From: Neisseria lisongii
Lineage (GTDB): Bacteria; Pseudomonadota; Gammaproteobacteria; Burkholderiales; Neisseriaceae
Reading direction: 5' to 3'
Assembly: GCF_028463985.1 (NCBI RefSeq)
Contig: NZ_CP116766.1
Location: 930,001-994,000, forward strand
DNA length: 64,000 bases
Shown: positions 39,970 through 48,398 of the stretch, one piece after another
Layout of the letters: each line of letters begins with the position of its first letter
Position numbering within the stretch: position 1 is the stretch's first letter
Translations under genes and position numbers: made by a program
The notes under the pieces: generated by a model
Told to the model about the DNA's origin: nothing
Databases searched by the model: none
What the model saw: only the letters and a program-made list of their open reading frames with translations

Positions 39970-40980
39970 ATGGACACCCCATTTTATTTTATCGGCATCG
40001 ATATTGCCAAGTTAAAGTTCGATGTTGCGGTTAAAAAATCCGCAAAAGTGTATCAACACCACCAGTTTGAGAACCATCCGCAAGGTTTTGCTGCTTTGAG
40101 CGAATGGCTGAACAGCTTTTCGGATAAGCCGCTCTATATCGTGATGGAAGCGACAAACGTCTATCACGAAAGGTTGTGCGAATACTTATATGCGGCCGGA
40201 CATTCGGTAGTCGTGATTAATCCCAAATGTGCCGCCAACTTTGCCAAAGGTTTGAACTTACGTTCCAAAACCGACAAAGCGGATGCCAAATTACTTGCCC
40301 GCTTAGCCGAAAGCTATGTTCATGAGTTTGACCTGTGGCAACCGAAGGGCAATAACGAAAAAGCCTTATTGCGCCAACTTCGTCATCTCGAACATTTAAA
40401 AGCAGCGCTGACCAAAGAAAAAGTCCGGCTGCAGATGCTGTTGGACGAGTATGCGATGGCTTCGTCCGAACGTCTGATTGCTTTTCTTGAGTGCGAAGTC
40501 AAAACCGTTGAAACGCATATTCATCAGTTGGTGAAACAGGATGATCAGTTGAAACACAACCATCATCTGCTGAGCAGTATTCCCGCCATCAGCAAAACCA
40601 CAGCCTGTTGGCTGCTCGCCATACTGGGCGACGGCACTCGGTTTAAAAACGGACGTGCTGCTGCGACCTACGCCGGACTGACCCCGATGGTCAGACAATC
40701 GGGAACGAGTGTAGATAAGCGGGTCGGTATCTCCCGTATCGGACAGAGTGATTTGAGGAAGATACTCTATATGCCGGCCGTGTCGTTTTGCTTTGGCAAA
40801 TATAAGGACAGTATTTACAGCCCGTTTGTCCAACGCTTGCTGGAGCGTAATAAACTGGCAAAAAAAGCCGTGATTGTGGCTCTGATGCGTAAACTCGTGA
40901 CCATTGCCCAATCTGTATTGAAGTACCAACAACCCTTTAACGAAGAACGCTATGCGAAAATGTGTCTGGATAAGGCTTGA
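39970..40980 (+). CDS. IS110-family bridge-RNA-guided recombinase, copy 2
   Basis: The protein has 336 residues from the ATG at 39970; AGGAG lies 4 nt upstream and an alternative ATG is at 39967. DEDD residues are seen in FIGIDIAKLKFDVA, VMEATNVYHE and KTDKADAKLLARLAE. The Tnp domain has LLSSIPAISKTTACWLLA, then RQSGTSVDKRVGISRIGQSD with the catalytic serine, and LRKILYMPAV. It differs clearly from the prophage enzyme and from copy 3. It ends 24 bases before the element end. It resembles IS621 in overall plan. Confidence 0.93.
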   Translation: MDTPFYFIGIDIAKLKFDVAVKKSAKVYQHHQFENHPQGFAALSEWLNSFSDKPLYIVMEATNVYHERLCEYLYAAGHSVVVINPKCAANFAKGLNLRSKTDKADAKLLARLAESYVHEFDLWQPKGNNEKALLRQLRHLEHLKAALTKEKVRLQMLLDEYAMASSERLIAFLECEVKTVETHIHQLVKQDDQLKHNHHLLSSIPAISKTTACWLLAILGDGTRFKNGRAAATYAGLTPMVRQSGTSVDKRVGISRIGQSDLRKILYMPAVSFCFGKYKDSIYSPFVQRLLERNKLAKKAVIVALMRKLVTIAQSVLKYQQPFNEERYAKMCLDKA

Positions 40981-41052
40981 TTTGTTGGGGGGCTTATAGT
41001 ATCTACGCCCTGTTTAAAAAAAACTGTATGAATTATTCAGTGAATTTACTAT

Positions 41053-41261
41053 ACAGCCCTGTGCATGCTTAACGCATGCACACTACACCTTGATTTCAAA
41101 TGAAATTATGATATTCACAGACCTTTTTCAGGAATAACAGCTACGGTTAACTAGCTGTCTAAAAACAATGTCCGATCGTAGCGTGCATGCCCAAGCATGC
41201 ACGGAATTACTGTCAAAGTAGCCCAAGCATTCAAAGCCCAAACCATAAGCCGTCTGAAAAC
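41053..41261 (+). repeat. long direct repeat, right copy
   Basis: Nearly identical to 32416-32622; both contain two family C units and CAGGAATAACAGCTACGG. It continues into an inverted uptake-sequence pair enclosing a family D unit (41251-41305), which may terminate slam from the other side. A 243-codon frame starting here only reads the repeat and the slam complement. Confidence 0.8.
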
Positions 41262-41357
41262 CGCAGGTTTCGCCAAAACGGACGTAACGAGTTTTCAGAC
41301 GGCATGGGTATGGTATTCAAAACCTGCACCTTGTTTCAGGCAAAGTGTTTCAGCTGT

Positions 41358-42758
41358 TTAAAATGCTTTTTCAAAGCTGAGGAATACTTTGTGTTTACGG
41401 TAGCTGTGCAGGGCATCGATGTTGCTTTTTACTCGGGTCAGACGCCAGTTGAGTTGGGGGGTGATGCCCCAGACGTTCAGGCGGGTGTTCCAGAGGGTGA
41501 GCGACAGTGCGCGGTTGTGGTCTTGGCGGCGGGTGTCGGTGAAGATGTAGTGGGTGCCGTCGTAGCGTTCGTTGTAGCGGTTGAATACGAGGCGGCTACC
41601 AAAGCCGGCCGGCCAGCTTTGTCCCCAGCCGATGTAGCCGCCCAGGCGTTTGCTGCTGGAACTTGGGGCGGCGTGCATTTTTTCCCGACTGCCGTTGATG
41701 CCGCCAAACAGATAGGTTTGGCTGCCTGCGAGATAGGTTGCGCCTATGCTCAGGCTGCTGTCTCGACCGTGGCGGTGTTGGGTGTAGCTTTTCCAGCCTT
41801 GGGAGCTGTTGGCGGAGAGCCGCCAGCGGTCGGTTATCCAGCGGGATATGCCGCTGTCGATGCCGGTTTTGCTGTAATAGGGTTCGTTGCCGTAGCGGCG
41901 TTTTTCCCAAAAGGGTAAGAGGTAGCCGTCTGTTTTAAGTGATTTGAAACGGTAGCCGCTGAATACTTTGAGGGTCATGTCGTCATAGTCGTGGCGGTTC
42001 CAGTAGCTGGTGCCGTCTAATGATGCACCTATGCCCAGATAGTGGTGGCCGCTGAGGCTGTAGTCTTTGTCGGCTGAGAGGCCGTAGGAGAAGCCTTTGG
42101 CTTTTTTGGGTAGGTATTCTTCGTTTTTGGTGAGGGCCAGTCCGGGGAATTGGGGGGTGGTGATGGTTTTTTCGGCGGATACGTTGTTAATGTTGTTGTC
42201 GGCTTCGTAATTGAGGTTGCCTGAGAAGCGCCAGCGTTGGGCTTCGGTGATGGCATTTTCGTATTCTGTGATGCGGGGTAAAACGTCTTCCGGTAAGCCG
42301 GCGTTTTTGGCTTCGTTAAAGGTGGTTTGGGCATCTTTGAGCTGTTTGTCTTCAAACAGCATGGCGGCCAAGTCGAGTTTGACGGCGGGTAGGTCGGGGT
42401 TTTGGGCCAACATGCGGCGGTAGCTTTTGATGGCTTGACTGTGTTTGCCTTCGGCACGCCATAGAGCGCCTTGGGCGAACTCGGCCACTGCGCCGTAGTG
42501 GCGCATGGTAAGGGCTTGGTTAAGCAGGGGTTCGCTGAGGGCGGGGTTTTGCTGCATTTCTTCTATGCTTGGGGGTGTGGCTGCTGCGGTTTCCTGTGTG
42601 TTGTCGGGTTGGCTCGGGCTGAGGCTGTCGCCGATTTCGGGCTGCTGCGGGGCTTGCTGCGGTAATACTTTGTCTAAATGGCGGTCGGCATCGCTTTCGG
42701 GAGCGGCTTGGGCATAGCTGCAGGCGAGCAGTAAGAGGGTTATGGCTGTTTTTTTCAT
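41358..42758 (-). CDS. slam: Slam-family outer membrane translocator of surface lipoproteins
   Basis: Slam proteins flip selected lipoproteins to the cell surface. The start at 42758 gives a signal peptide [18 protein letters not shown]; an in-frame extension to 42833 has no support. Residues about 75-180 form two or more tetratricopeptide-like units ([20 protein letters not shown]). From about 190 to the end there is a 14-stranded DUF560-type barrel with alternating strands ([17 protein letters not shown] near the start) and a terminal FLSFEKAF that ends in F, as expected for Bam substrates. It is 466 residues. The neighbouring lipoprotein at 43759 is the probable client, the usual Slam-client arrangement. 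Confidence 0.92.
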   Translation of the reverse strand: MKKTAITLLLLACSYAQAAPESDADRHLDKVLPQQAPQQPEIGDSLSPSQPDNTQETAAATPPSIEEMQQNPALSEPLLNQALTMRHYGAVAEFAQGALWRAEGKHSQAIKSYRRMLAQNPDLPAVKLDLAAMLFEDKQLKDAQTTFNEAKNAGLPEDVLPRITEYENAITEAQRWRFSGNLNYEADNNINNVSAEKTITTPQFPGLALTKNEEYLPKKAKGFSYGLSADKDYSLSGHHYLGIGASLDGTSYWNRHDYDDMTLKVFSGYRFKSLKTDGYLLPFWEKRRYGNEPYYSKTGIDSGISRWITDRWRLSANSSQGWKSYTQHRHGRDSSLSIGATYLAGSQTYLFGGINGSREKMHAAPSSSSKRLGGYIGWGQSWPAGFGSRLVFNRYNERYDGTHYIFTDTRRQDHNRALSLTLWNTRLNVWGITPQLNWRLTRVKSNIDALHSYRKHKVFLSFEKAF

Positions 42759-42802
42759 GTGGTTTCCTGTTTTTTGAAAAAAGGCCGTCTGAAAACTTTG
42801 AA

Positions 42803-42870
42803 CTGTCCCCAAAAAGTTGGACACTCCCTCCAACTTTAAAAGGTGCAGTTCACTTCTTCAGCGGCCTTTT
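42803..42870. other. insertion sequence end remnant beside slam
   Basis: CCCCAAAAAGTTGGACACTC and CTCCAACTTTAAAAGGTGCA correspond, inverted, to 30830-30893. No transposase gene accompanies it. Confidence 0.4.
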
Positions 42871-42929
42871 AATCGGGGTTATCGTGGATTCACTTAAAGG
42901 TGTAGGCTGGGTCGCCACCCGCACAATGT

Positions 42930-43670
42930 GAAATTCACCATATGAAATTCACTGAATCCGTGCGTGCTGCGACACACGCTACACCAAATTCACCGGTAGC
43001 GTGCATGCCTGAGCATGCACGGGTTTGGTTCTATCGTGAATTTGGAATGTGATATTCACTATGTGGCACTCACTGAATCCGTGCGTGCTACGGCACACAC
43101 GCTACACCGAATTCACCGGTAGCACGCTTGCCTGAGCATGCACGGGTTGGTTCTATCGTGAATTTGGAATGTGATATTCACTATGTGGCACTCACTGAAT
43201 CCGTGCGTGCTGCGGCACGCACGCTACACCAAATTCACCGGTAGCACGCTTGCCTGAGCATGCACGGGTTTGGTTCTATCGTGAATTTGGAATGTGATAT
43301 TCACTATATGAAATTCACTGAATCCGTGTGTGCTGCGGCACACACGCTACACCAAATTCACCGGTAGCACGCTTGCCTGAGCATGCACGGGTTTGGTTCT
43401 ATCGTGAATTTGGAATGTGATATTCACTATGTGGCACTCACTGAATCCGTGCGTGCTGCGGCACGCACGCTACACCAAATTCACCGGTAGCACGTAGCAC
43501 GCTTGCCTGAGCATGCACGGGTTTGGTTCTATCGTGAATTTGGAATGTGAAATTCACTATGTGGCACTCACTGAATCCGTGCGTGCTGCGGCACACACGC
43601 TACACCGAATTCACCGGTAGCACGCTTGCCTGAGCATGCACGGGTTTGGTAATCTATCGTGAATTTAAAA
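42930..43670. repeat. 123-bp minisatellite built from family C units
   Basis: Six consecutive units, each with GGTTCTATCGTGAATTTG (or close) at 43027, 43149, 43272, 43395, 43525 and 43648. The spacing is 122-123 bases except one of 130 with a 7-base duplication (CACGTAG). Each contains ATATTCACTATGTGGCACTC-type sequence, a GTGCGTGCTGCGGCACGCAC hairpin and a family C half (GCACGCTTGCCTGAGCATGC). No open frame runs through it. It separates slam from its client gene. Confidence 0.85.
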
Positions 43671-43705
43671 TGTGCTAAACATTCGATAACGACGCTATCT
43701 CCCCC

Positions 43706-43740
43706 AAAAAGGCCGTCTGAAAACTTCTTCAGCGGCCTTT
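43706..43740 (-). terminator. terminator of the surface lipoprotein gene
   Basis: On the minus strand AAAGGCCG-CTGAA pairs with TTCAG-CGGCCTTT, followed by TTTTGGGGG. The lipoprotein gene therefore ends its own transcript, and slam needs another promoter or readthrough. Confidence 0.75.
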
Positions 43741-43758
43741 GGTTCAAGGATTTAGTGT

Positions 43759-46665
43759 TTAACGTTTGCCGATAAAGCCGATTCGGTTCTCGCCATCATG
43801 AGTGGTGATATTCAAGATACCGCCGGCTTCTTGGGCTTTCGGGCCGCCGAAGACCATTTTGCCCGTACCGTAAATGGTTGCGGCTTCGTCTTTATGCGAA
43901 CCTTTCATCCAAGCAGTCAGCTCCACATCTTTACCGGCGGCACGCAAGGCCACATCTTTACCGGCATTTGCCTGCGGCATGCCTTGGGCAACTTGAAGCT
44001 GCTGTTTGAAGCCGCTGGCAAAGAATAAATCGCGCGGTTTGCCTTGGCTGTCTTTATCCAAACGGCGGTTGGTAATCTTACCGTTTACGGCCACTTTTTG
44101 AGCAAAGCCGTCTGCACCTGCGGTGAATTTGGCATTCAACGTCAGCTTGCCGTCTTGTTTGCCGTCTTTGCTGTTATAGGCAAGGCCGCTATAAGTGGCC
44201 TGCAAACCTTGGATACCCGGCTTGTGCGGATCATCAACATACAGCGGCAGGTTTTGTTCGCCGTTTGTAAATCTGCCAAGCTTGTCGAATACCTGAATAT
44301 TGTATGGCCCTGCCTGATATTTGCCTGCGCCGTCTTTATATTTCCAGGCGGTCAGATTCAGATACGCCTGATCCACGCCGTTGGCCTTGCCGATATCGTA
44401 GCTGTAAATTGCAACTTTAGGATCATTACTCTGCTTATCTGAAAGATAAGCAAAACGTTGCGCCAATACTCGTTTATCGGCAAACACGCCTTGCTTCACT
44501 TGCTCTACTGCGGCAAAAAAACCTTGGCCATGTCCTGAGTTATAAAAGAATGGCTCACCTGGAATTGATTTTTCAATCAAATACTTATTATTTAAAGCAT
44601 CATGACGAACAACATACTCTCCTTTCGGCAATGCAATTTTAAAGCCATCACCATAACGAGTACCAGGTTCAAAACCAATCAACTCAGCTTTAATTCCAGG
44701 TTCAATAGCGATATCATCTGCCTTTAAGTCAAAATACTGACCAAGCGAAAGATTGACATCCCCTTTCTCATCGTCATACCCTTCTGTACGCCCGCCTAAA
44801 ACTAGATAAGTATCCGGTTCTTTTATACTAAATGTAGCAACTCTACGACCTGTCAAATCATAAAACTGTTGTTCTACTGACGGCTCATGAAGTAAACGTC
44901 CGCCCAAAGCAGTTGATTTCTTCTCTGCACTGACTTTCCAAAAAGGGGCTTTTGTTTCATTATCAACAAATGCTTCAATTTCGTTCACTCCTGGTAATAC
45001 ATCAAGCAAAGGATACTCAATTAGCCTCCATGATCGATAGATATCTCCGCTCGGATTTGCATTACCTGTCGGACTCACTTCAGACAGCAAAGCCAAGCCC
45101 ACTCGAGCAAATCTACTTGTGGTTGCATTTAAAATATCAACGGTTGTACCATCTTCATAATCCAGCCCAGCTTGTTTATAAACCTCAGTACCAATTCTAT
45201 TGACTTCGGTTAATGGATTAGGGAAATAGCTATCTTTAGCAAGAACAAAATTTCCCTGGTATGAATCAGATGTTATATCAATCTTATCCCACCCATCTCC
45301 AACTTCTTTTCTCATAATATTCTTCGGACTAAACACCTTGATACCGCTATGAACATAAAGATTCGGCTGCGCAGAAAAATCATCAGCAACCGCTATATCA
45401 ATTTCTGATGAATTAAAGAGTTCATAAGGAGCTTTACTACTATAGTTACTTAATGCGTCTTTACTCAGTTGAGCCAATTTCTGATCCAAATCCCCACGCA
45501 GTGCTTTTTTCCTTTCCGCTTCAATCTGATCATAAACTGCTTGCACTTCCTGCTGCAGCGCATTTGCGGCGGCAAGCGCTGCTTTATCGGCTGCTGCCTG
45601 TTTATCCGCTGCCTGTTTCAGGCTTTGGGCTTCGGCCAGCTGTTTGGCGGCTTGGGCTTGCAATGCTTGGGCTTGAGCCTTAGTTGCTGCGGTGGCATTG
45701 GCTACGGCTTGGTCGGCCTGAGTTTTTGCGGCTTGGGCGGCATTGACTGCAGTTTGAGCTTTTTGGGCGGCAGTTTGGGCGGCTGTATTGGCGGCCTCGG
45801 CGGCTTGTACTGAGGCGTTGGCTTTGGCTACTGCGTCTGCTTTAGCGGCGGTAGTGCTGCCTGCTTTGGCGGCATCGGCTGCGGTTTTAGCGGCAGCGGC
45901 GGCTTTGGCGGCGGCTTCGCTGCTTTGTTTGGCAGTTTGGGCTGCTTTCAGGCTGTCGGCAACGCCGGTGCTGGATTTTTGTGCCTCTGCCAATGCGGCT
46001 TGGGCTTTTTGATCTGCAGTTTGGTGTTGAGCATCTTGGGCTTGGGCCTGTTGATAGCTTTTTTGTTTTTCTGCGGCCAGTTTGGCTGATTGGTTTTTCA
46101 GCTCTTGGCTGGCTTTGAGTTGGGCTTCAATCTGTTTCAGACGGCTTTCGGTTTGCTGTTTGAGCGCTTCTACTTGTTTTTTCAGATCAGCGGCTGCTGT
46201 CTTCTCGGCCTCGGTTTTGGCTGCTGCGATGGCGGCATTCGCTTTGTTTAAGGCATCTTGTGCGGTTTGCTGCGCTTTTTGGGCTTGGGCCAATGCGGCA
46301 TTGGCAGTTTTTAGGGCTTCGGCTGCGCTGCGGTCGGTGGCAGCGGCTTTGTCTGCTGCGGTTTTTTTATCCGCTGTGGTGGTTTGGTTTTGCTCGATGC
46401 TGGTGAGCTGTTGTTTGATTTGTTTGGTTTTGATGTCTGTTTGTTCGACATCTTGGGTCAGGCTTTGCAGCGCTGAGCGCAGGGCTTGCAGGCTGCTTTG
46501 GGCGGATTGTTCGGCTGTTTGATAGCTTTGCGGCTGGGTTGCGCCGGTGATCAGATTCCAGTCGATCGGTTTGTCGTTGACGCTGCCGCAGGCGCTTAAT
46601 ACGGCGGCACATACGCCGGTTAATACGAATTTGGTTACCGGAAGTTTGTGTTTTTGAGAAGTCAT
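43759..46665 (-). CDS. surface lipoprotein with coiled-coil stalk, probable Slam client
   Basis: The 968 residues start with a lipoprotein signal ending VLSAC (C26 lipidated). Residues about 55-390 are Ala/Gln/Lys-rich heptads (for example AALAQAQKAQQTAQDALNKA), predicting a very long coiled coil. Residues about 395-820 are a globular domain of unknown type, more A+T-rich than both flanks. The last 130 residues resemble the eight-strand C-terminal barrel of TbpB-like Slam clients, with YGTGKMVFGGPKAQEAGGIL and ending IGFIGKR. No close named homologue comes to mind. It lies upstream of slam on the same strand, across the minisatellite. A (TTAGG)6 tract lies about 190 bases upstream. The ligand is unknown. 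Confidence 0.85.
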   Translation of the reverse strand: MTSQKHKLPVTKFVLTGVCAAVLSACGSVNDKPIDWNLITGATQPQSYQTAEQSAQSSLQALRSALQSLTQDVEQTDIKTKQIKQQLTSIEQNQTTTADKKTAADKAAATDRSAAEALKTANAALAQAQKAQQTAQDALNKANAAIAAAKTEAEKTAAADLKKQVEALKQQTESRLKQIEAQLKASQELKNQSAKLAAEKQKSYQQAQAQDAQHQTADQKAQAALAEAQKSSTGVADSLKAAQTAKQSSEAAAKAAAAAKTAADAAKAGSTTAAKADAVAKANASVQAAEAANTAAQTAAQKAQTAVNAAQAAKTQADQAVANATAATKAQAQALQAQAAKQLAEAQSLKQAADKQAAADKAALAAANALQQEVQAVYDQIEAERKKALRGDLDQKLAQLSKDALSNYSSKAPYELFNSSEIDIAVADDFSAQPNLYVHSGIKVFSPKNIMRKEVGDGWDKIDITSDSYQGNFVLAKDSYFPNPLTEVNRIGTEVYKQAGLDYEDGTTVDILNATTSRFARVGLALLSEVSPTGNANPSGDIYRSWRLIEYPLLDVLPGVNEIEAFVDNETKAPFWKVSAEKKSTALGGRLLHEPSVEQQFYDLTGRRVATFSIKEPDTYLVLGGRTEGYDDEKGDVNLSLGQYFDLKADDIAIEPGIKAELIGFEPGTRYGDGFKIALPKGEYVVRHDALNNKYLIEKSIPGEPFFYNSGHGQGFFAAVEQVKQGVFADKRVLAQRFAYLSDKQSNDPKVAIYSYDIGKANGVDQAYLNLTAWKYKDGAGKYQAGPYNIQVFDKLGRFTNGEQNLPLYVDDPHKPGIQGLQATYSGLAYNSKDGKQDGKLTLNAKFTAGADGFAQKVAVNGKITNRRLDKDSQGKPRDLFFASGFKQQLQVAQGMPQANAGKDVALRAAGKDVELTAWMKGSHKDEAATIYGTGKMVFGGPKAQEAGGILNITTHDGENRIGFIGKR

Positions 46666-46856
46666 ATACCTATCCTCTAAGTTTAGTGGCTTGCTGTCTG
46701 CTCCGTCGCTGCAGCGGTAGAGAACAGCTGCATTGATGGGCCAAACGGCACTTAAGATAAATCGATTTTTGACTGCTGCTGTGATACAGCAGGCATATCG
46801 GCAACTTGCCTTTATGCTGCTTAGATTGTAAACTTTTGAAAATTAAAAGACTATAA

Positions 46857-46890
46857 TAGGTTAGGTTAGGTTAGGTTAGGTTAGGTTAGG
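46857..46890 (-). repeat. pentanucleotide tract (TTAGG)6 upstream of the lipoprotein gene
   Basis: Six perfect TTAGG units at 46861-46890 plus a partial TAGG before them, read as CCTAA on the gene's strand. Downstream on that strand are TATTATAGT and TTTACAAT, possible promoter elements. The tract ends about 192 bases before the ATG. A slippage-prone tract here would make expression phase-variable. Confidence 0.8.
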
Positions 46891-47030
46891 TTAATTATTG
46901 TTTGATTGTGTTAATTTTTATGGGATATTTAGAGTTGATAGCCTATTTTCAGATGGCATAATGGCTGGCGACGGAGAAGGTTTTTTAAACAAGGAAGATG
47001 ATGCCGTCTGAAAATTGGGCTTGCGGTTTG

Positions 47031-47152
47031 TATATAGTGAATTAACCAAAAAATATGACAACCCAAGTGAATCACCCTCCCCTAGCCCCTTCCCGCCAGC
47101 GGGACGGGTGGTTCACTTGGGTTGTCATATTTTTTGGTTAATTCACTATATA
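47031..47152. repeat. fully palindromic relative of family A
   Basis: TATATAGTGAATTAACC at the left and GGTTAATTCACTATATA at the right extend into identical inverted arms of about 45 bases. These read ATATGACAACCCAAGTGAA on one side. They enclose the family A core CCCCTAGCCCCTTCCCGCC. Between the lipoprotein leader and this element (46891-47030) there is only one uptake sequence. A half copy of the same element lies at 48602-48674. Confidence 0.75.
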
Positions 47153-47288
47153 TGGTGGATCCACTTAATACTCCATACAATTTAATCCGATACCTGTAGC
47201 AACTGTATTTTTCACCCCGTCGGGCAAAAATACAAAAACGGTTAGTCTGAAGGCCGGTCTGAACAAAACCGGCAATACTTCAACATGA

Positions 47289-48233
47289 TCAAACAGCACT
47301 CACTGCCGCCAAACGATCCCGCATCATCGCATTCAGAATCGTCAGCAGCTTACGCATACAGGCCGTTACCGCCACTTTGTACGGCTTACCCCGCAAACGC
47401 AGACGTTGGTAGAAGTCCTTAATCCTCGGTTCGTAGTGTGCCGCCACCATCGCCGCCATATACAGCGTTTTGCGTACAGCACTGCGCCCGCCGAAACAGC
47501 GGCTTTTAAACTTCATTGTGCCGCTTTCTTTCACATAAGGGGCGACACCTACCAAACCGGCAATCTGTTTATGCGATACTCTGCCCAATTCCGGCAACAT
47601 CGCACATAAGGTCGCTGCAGTAGTCGGGCCGATACCTTTGATGCTTTGCAGCAGACTGCTTTTGTCGCCAAAATGAGTGTCGTTATGTTCTTCGATCTGT
47701 CTGTCCAAAGCAGCAATCAGTGCGTCGAAATGTGCGATCAGTGCTTCAACACTTTGAATCTGTGTTTCATGTACCTGCTGCAAACGGTTTTTTTCGGCAC
47801 TGCGCATTTCAACCAGTTGAGTGCGGCGGCTGATTAAGGCTTCGAGGATTTCTTCTGCCTCACTCGGCGGCGTATAGAGCTGCCGTTCCCAATCGGGCTT
47901 TTGTGTGATTACCTGTGCGTAAAACGCCAACATTTTGGCATCGGCCGCATCGGTTTTGGTGAGTGATTGCGACTGTGCGAATTGGTGCGTCTGACGGGGA
48001 TTGGCAATGATGACTTTGAATCCTGCCCGGTGCAGTGCTTTGGCCAATGGGATTTCCAGTCCGCCGGTGCTTTCCATCACAACCAGTGAGACCTGATGTT
48101 TTTTCAGGTATTCGATGGTGTGGAGAAAGCCTTTTTGGTTGTTGGTCTCGGTTTTGGTCTTTTTGGAAGACGTGATGCCGATAACGAAGTTTCGTTTGGC
48201 GATGTCGATACCGCCGTAGTTTTGGGTACTCAT
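47289..48233 (-). CDS. IS110-family bridge-RNA-guided recombinase, copy 3
   Basis: From the ATG at 48233, with ACAGG upstream, the protein has 314 residues beginning MSTQNYGGIDIAKRNFVIGI. DEDD residues are in GGIDIAKRNF, VVMESTGGLE and LTKTDAADAKMLA. The C-terminal domain has LLQSIKGIGPTTAATLCAML, KESGTMKFKSRCFGGRSA with the catalytic serine, and VRKTLYMAAM. It is complete. An alternative ATG at 48236 adds one residue. It is a third, distinct IS110 lineage in this window. The 90 bases from its stop to the element end are noncoding. Confidence 0.92.
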   Translation of the reverse strand: MSTQNYGGIDIAKRNFVIGITSSKKTKTETNNQKGFLHTIEYLKKHQVSLVVMESTGGLEIPLAKALHRAGFKVIIANPRQTHQFAQSQSLTKTDAADAKMLAFYAQVITQKPDWERQLYTPPSEAEEILEALISRRTQLVEMRSAEKNRLQQVHETQIQSVEALIAHFDALIAALDRQIEEHNDTHFGDKSSLLQSIKGIGPTTAATLCAMLPELGRVSHKQIAGLVGVAPYVKESGTMKFKSRCFGGRSAVRKTLYMAAMVAAHYEPRIKDFYQRLRLRGKPYKVAVTACMRKLLTILNAMMRDRLAAVSAV

Positions 48234-48239
48234 CATAAA

Positions 48240-48396
48240 CCTGTCTTGCATTCGGTTGTGTTGTCGGGCAACTGTCCGGTTGTGTTGATGGGTTGCCCGG
48301 CTTCCCTAAGCTACACAGCGGTTGTTGAACCTTGGGTGCGCACGGGTGGCGGCCGGGCGGGTGTTGCTTGTTATGATACTGGAAGTTGGATATACA
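48240..48396 (-). ncRNA. candidate bridge RNA of IS110 copy 3
   Basis: On the minus strand a target loop closed by GCCCGGC (48352-48358) and GCCGGGC (48295-48301) holds the left guide CGCACCC (48334-48340), hairpin GGTT/AACC and right guide GCTGTGTAG (48311-48319). A donor region has ACAGTTGC (48268-48275) and TGCAAG (48245-48250). The left guide equals the insertion flank, the right guide predicts CTACACAGC (flank CTACAGG, family C consensus CTACACC), ACAGTTGC equals the element right end, and TGCAAG pairs with CTTGTA at the left end with one G-U. The 5' boundary is uncertain. Confidence 0.7.
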
Positions 48397-48398
48397 AG

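Larger units (their letters stand above)
39763..41004 (+). mobile_element. IS110-family insertion sequence, copy 2 (IS621-like)
   Basis: About 1.24 kb bounded by a CT core on both sides: CCAACCT at 39758-39764 followed by TGTATAAGAAACACC, and TTATAGTATCT ending 41004 followed by ACGCCCTG. Joining the flanks gives CCAACCTACGCC, the end of family B as seen intact at 48946-48958. The element has no terminal inverted repeats, as usual for IS110, and holds a structured left end and one recombinase gene. Confidence 0.88.
47198..48398 (-). mobile_element. IS110-family insertion sequence, copy 3
   Basis: About 1.2 kb, minus orientation. The left end reads CGCACCCT then TGTATATCC (core at 48397-48398). 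The right end reads ATACAGTTGCT (core at 47198-47199) followed by ACAGGTATCGG. The left flank GTGCGTGCTTTGGCTCGCAC is a family C unit. The start TGTATA is shared with IS110 copy 2. Confidence 0.75.

Noticed and set aside
41187..41918. 243-codon forward frame over slam
   Set aside because: Antisense to the slam barrel and starting in repeats; slam has signal peptide, TPR and barrel pattern.
42930..43670. Tandem array considered as CRISPR
   Set aside because: Units of 123 bp are repeated in full with no unique spacers; no array is present in the window.
46857..46890. TTAGG tract as telomere-like DNA
   Set aside because: Same unit as insect telomeres by chance; a short promoter-region tract in a bacterium fits slippage.
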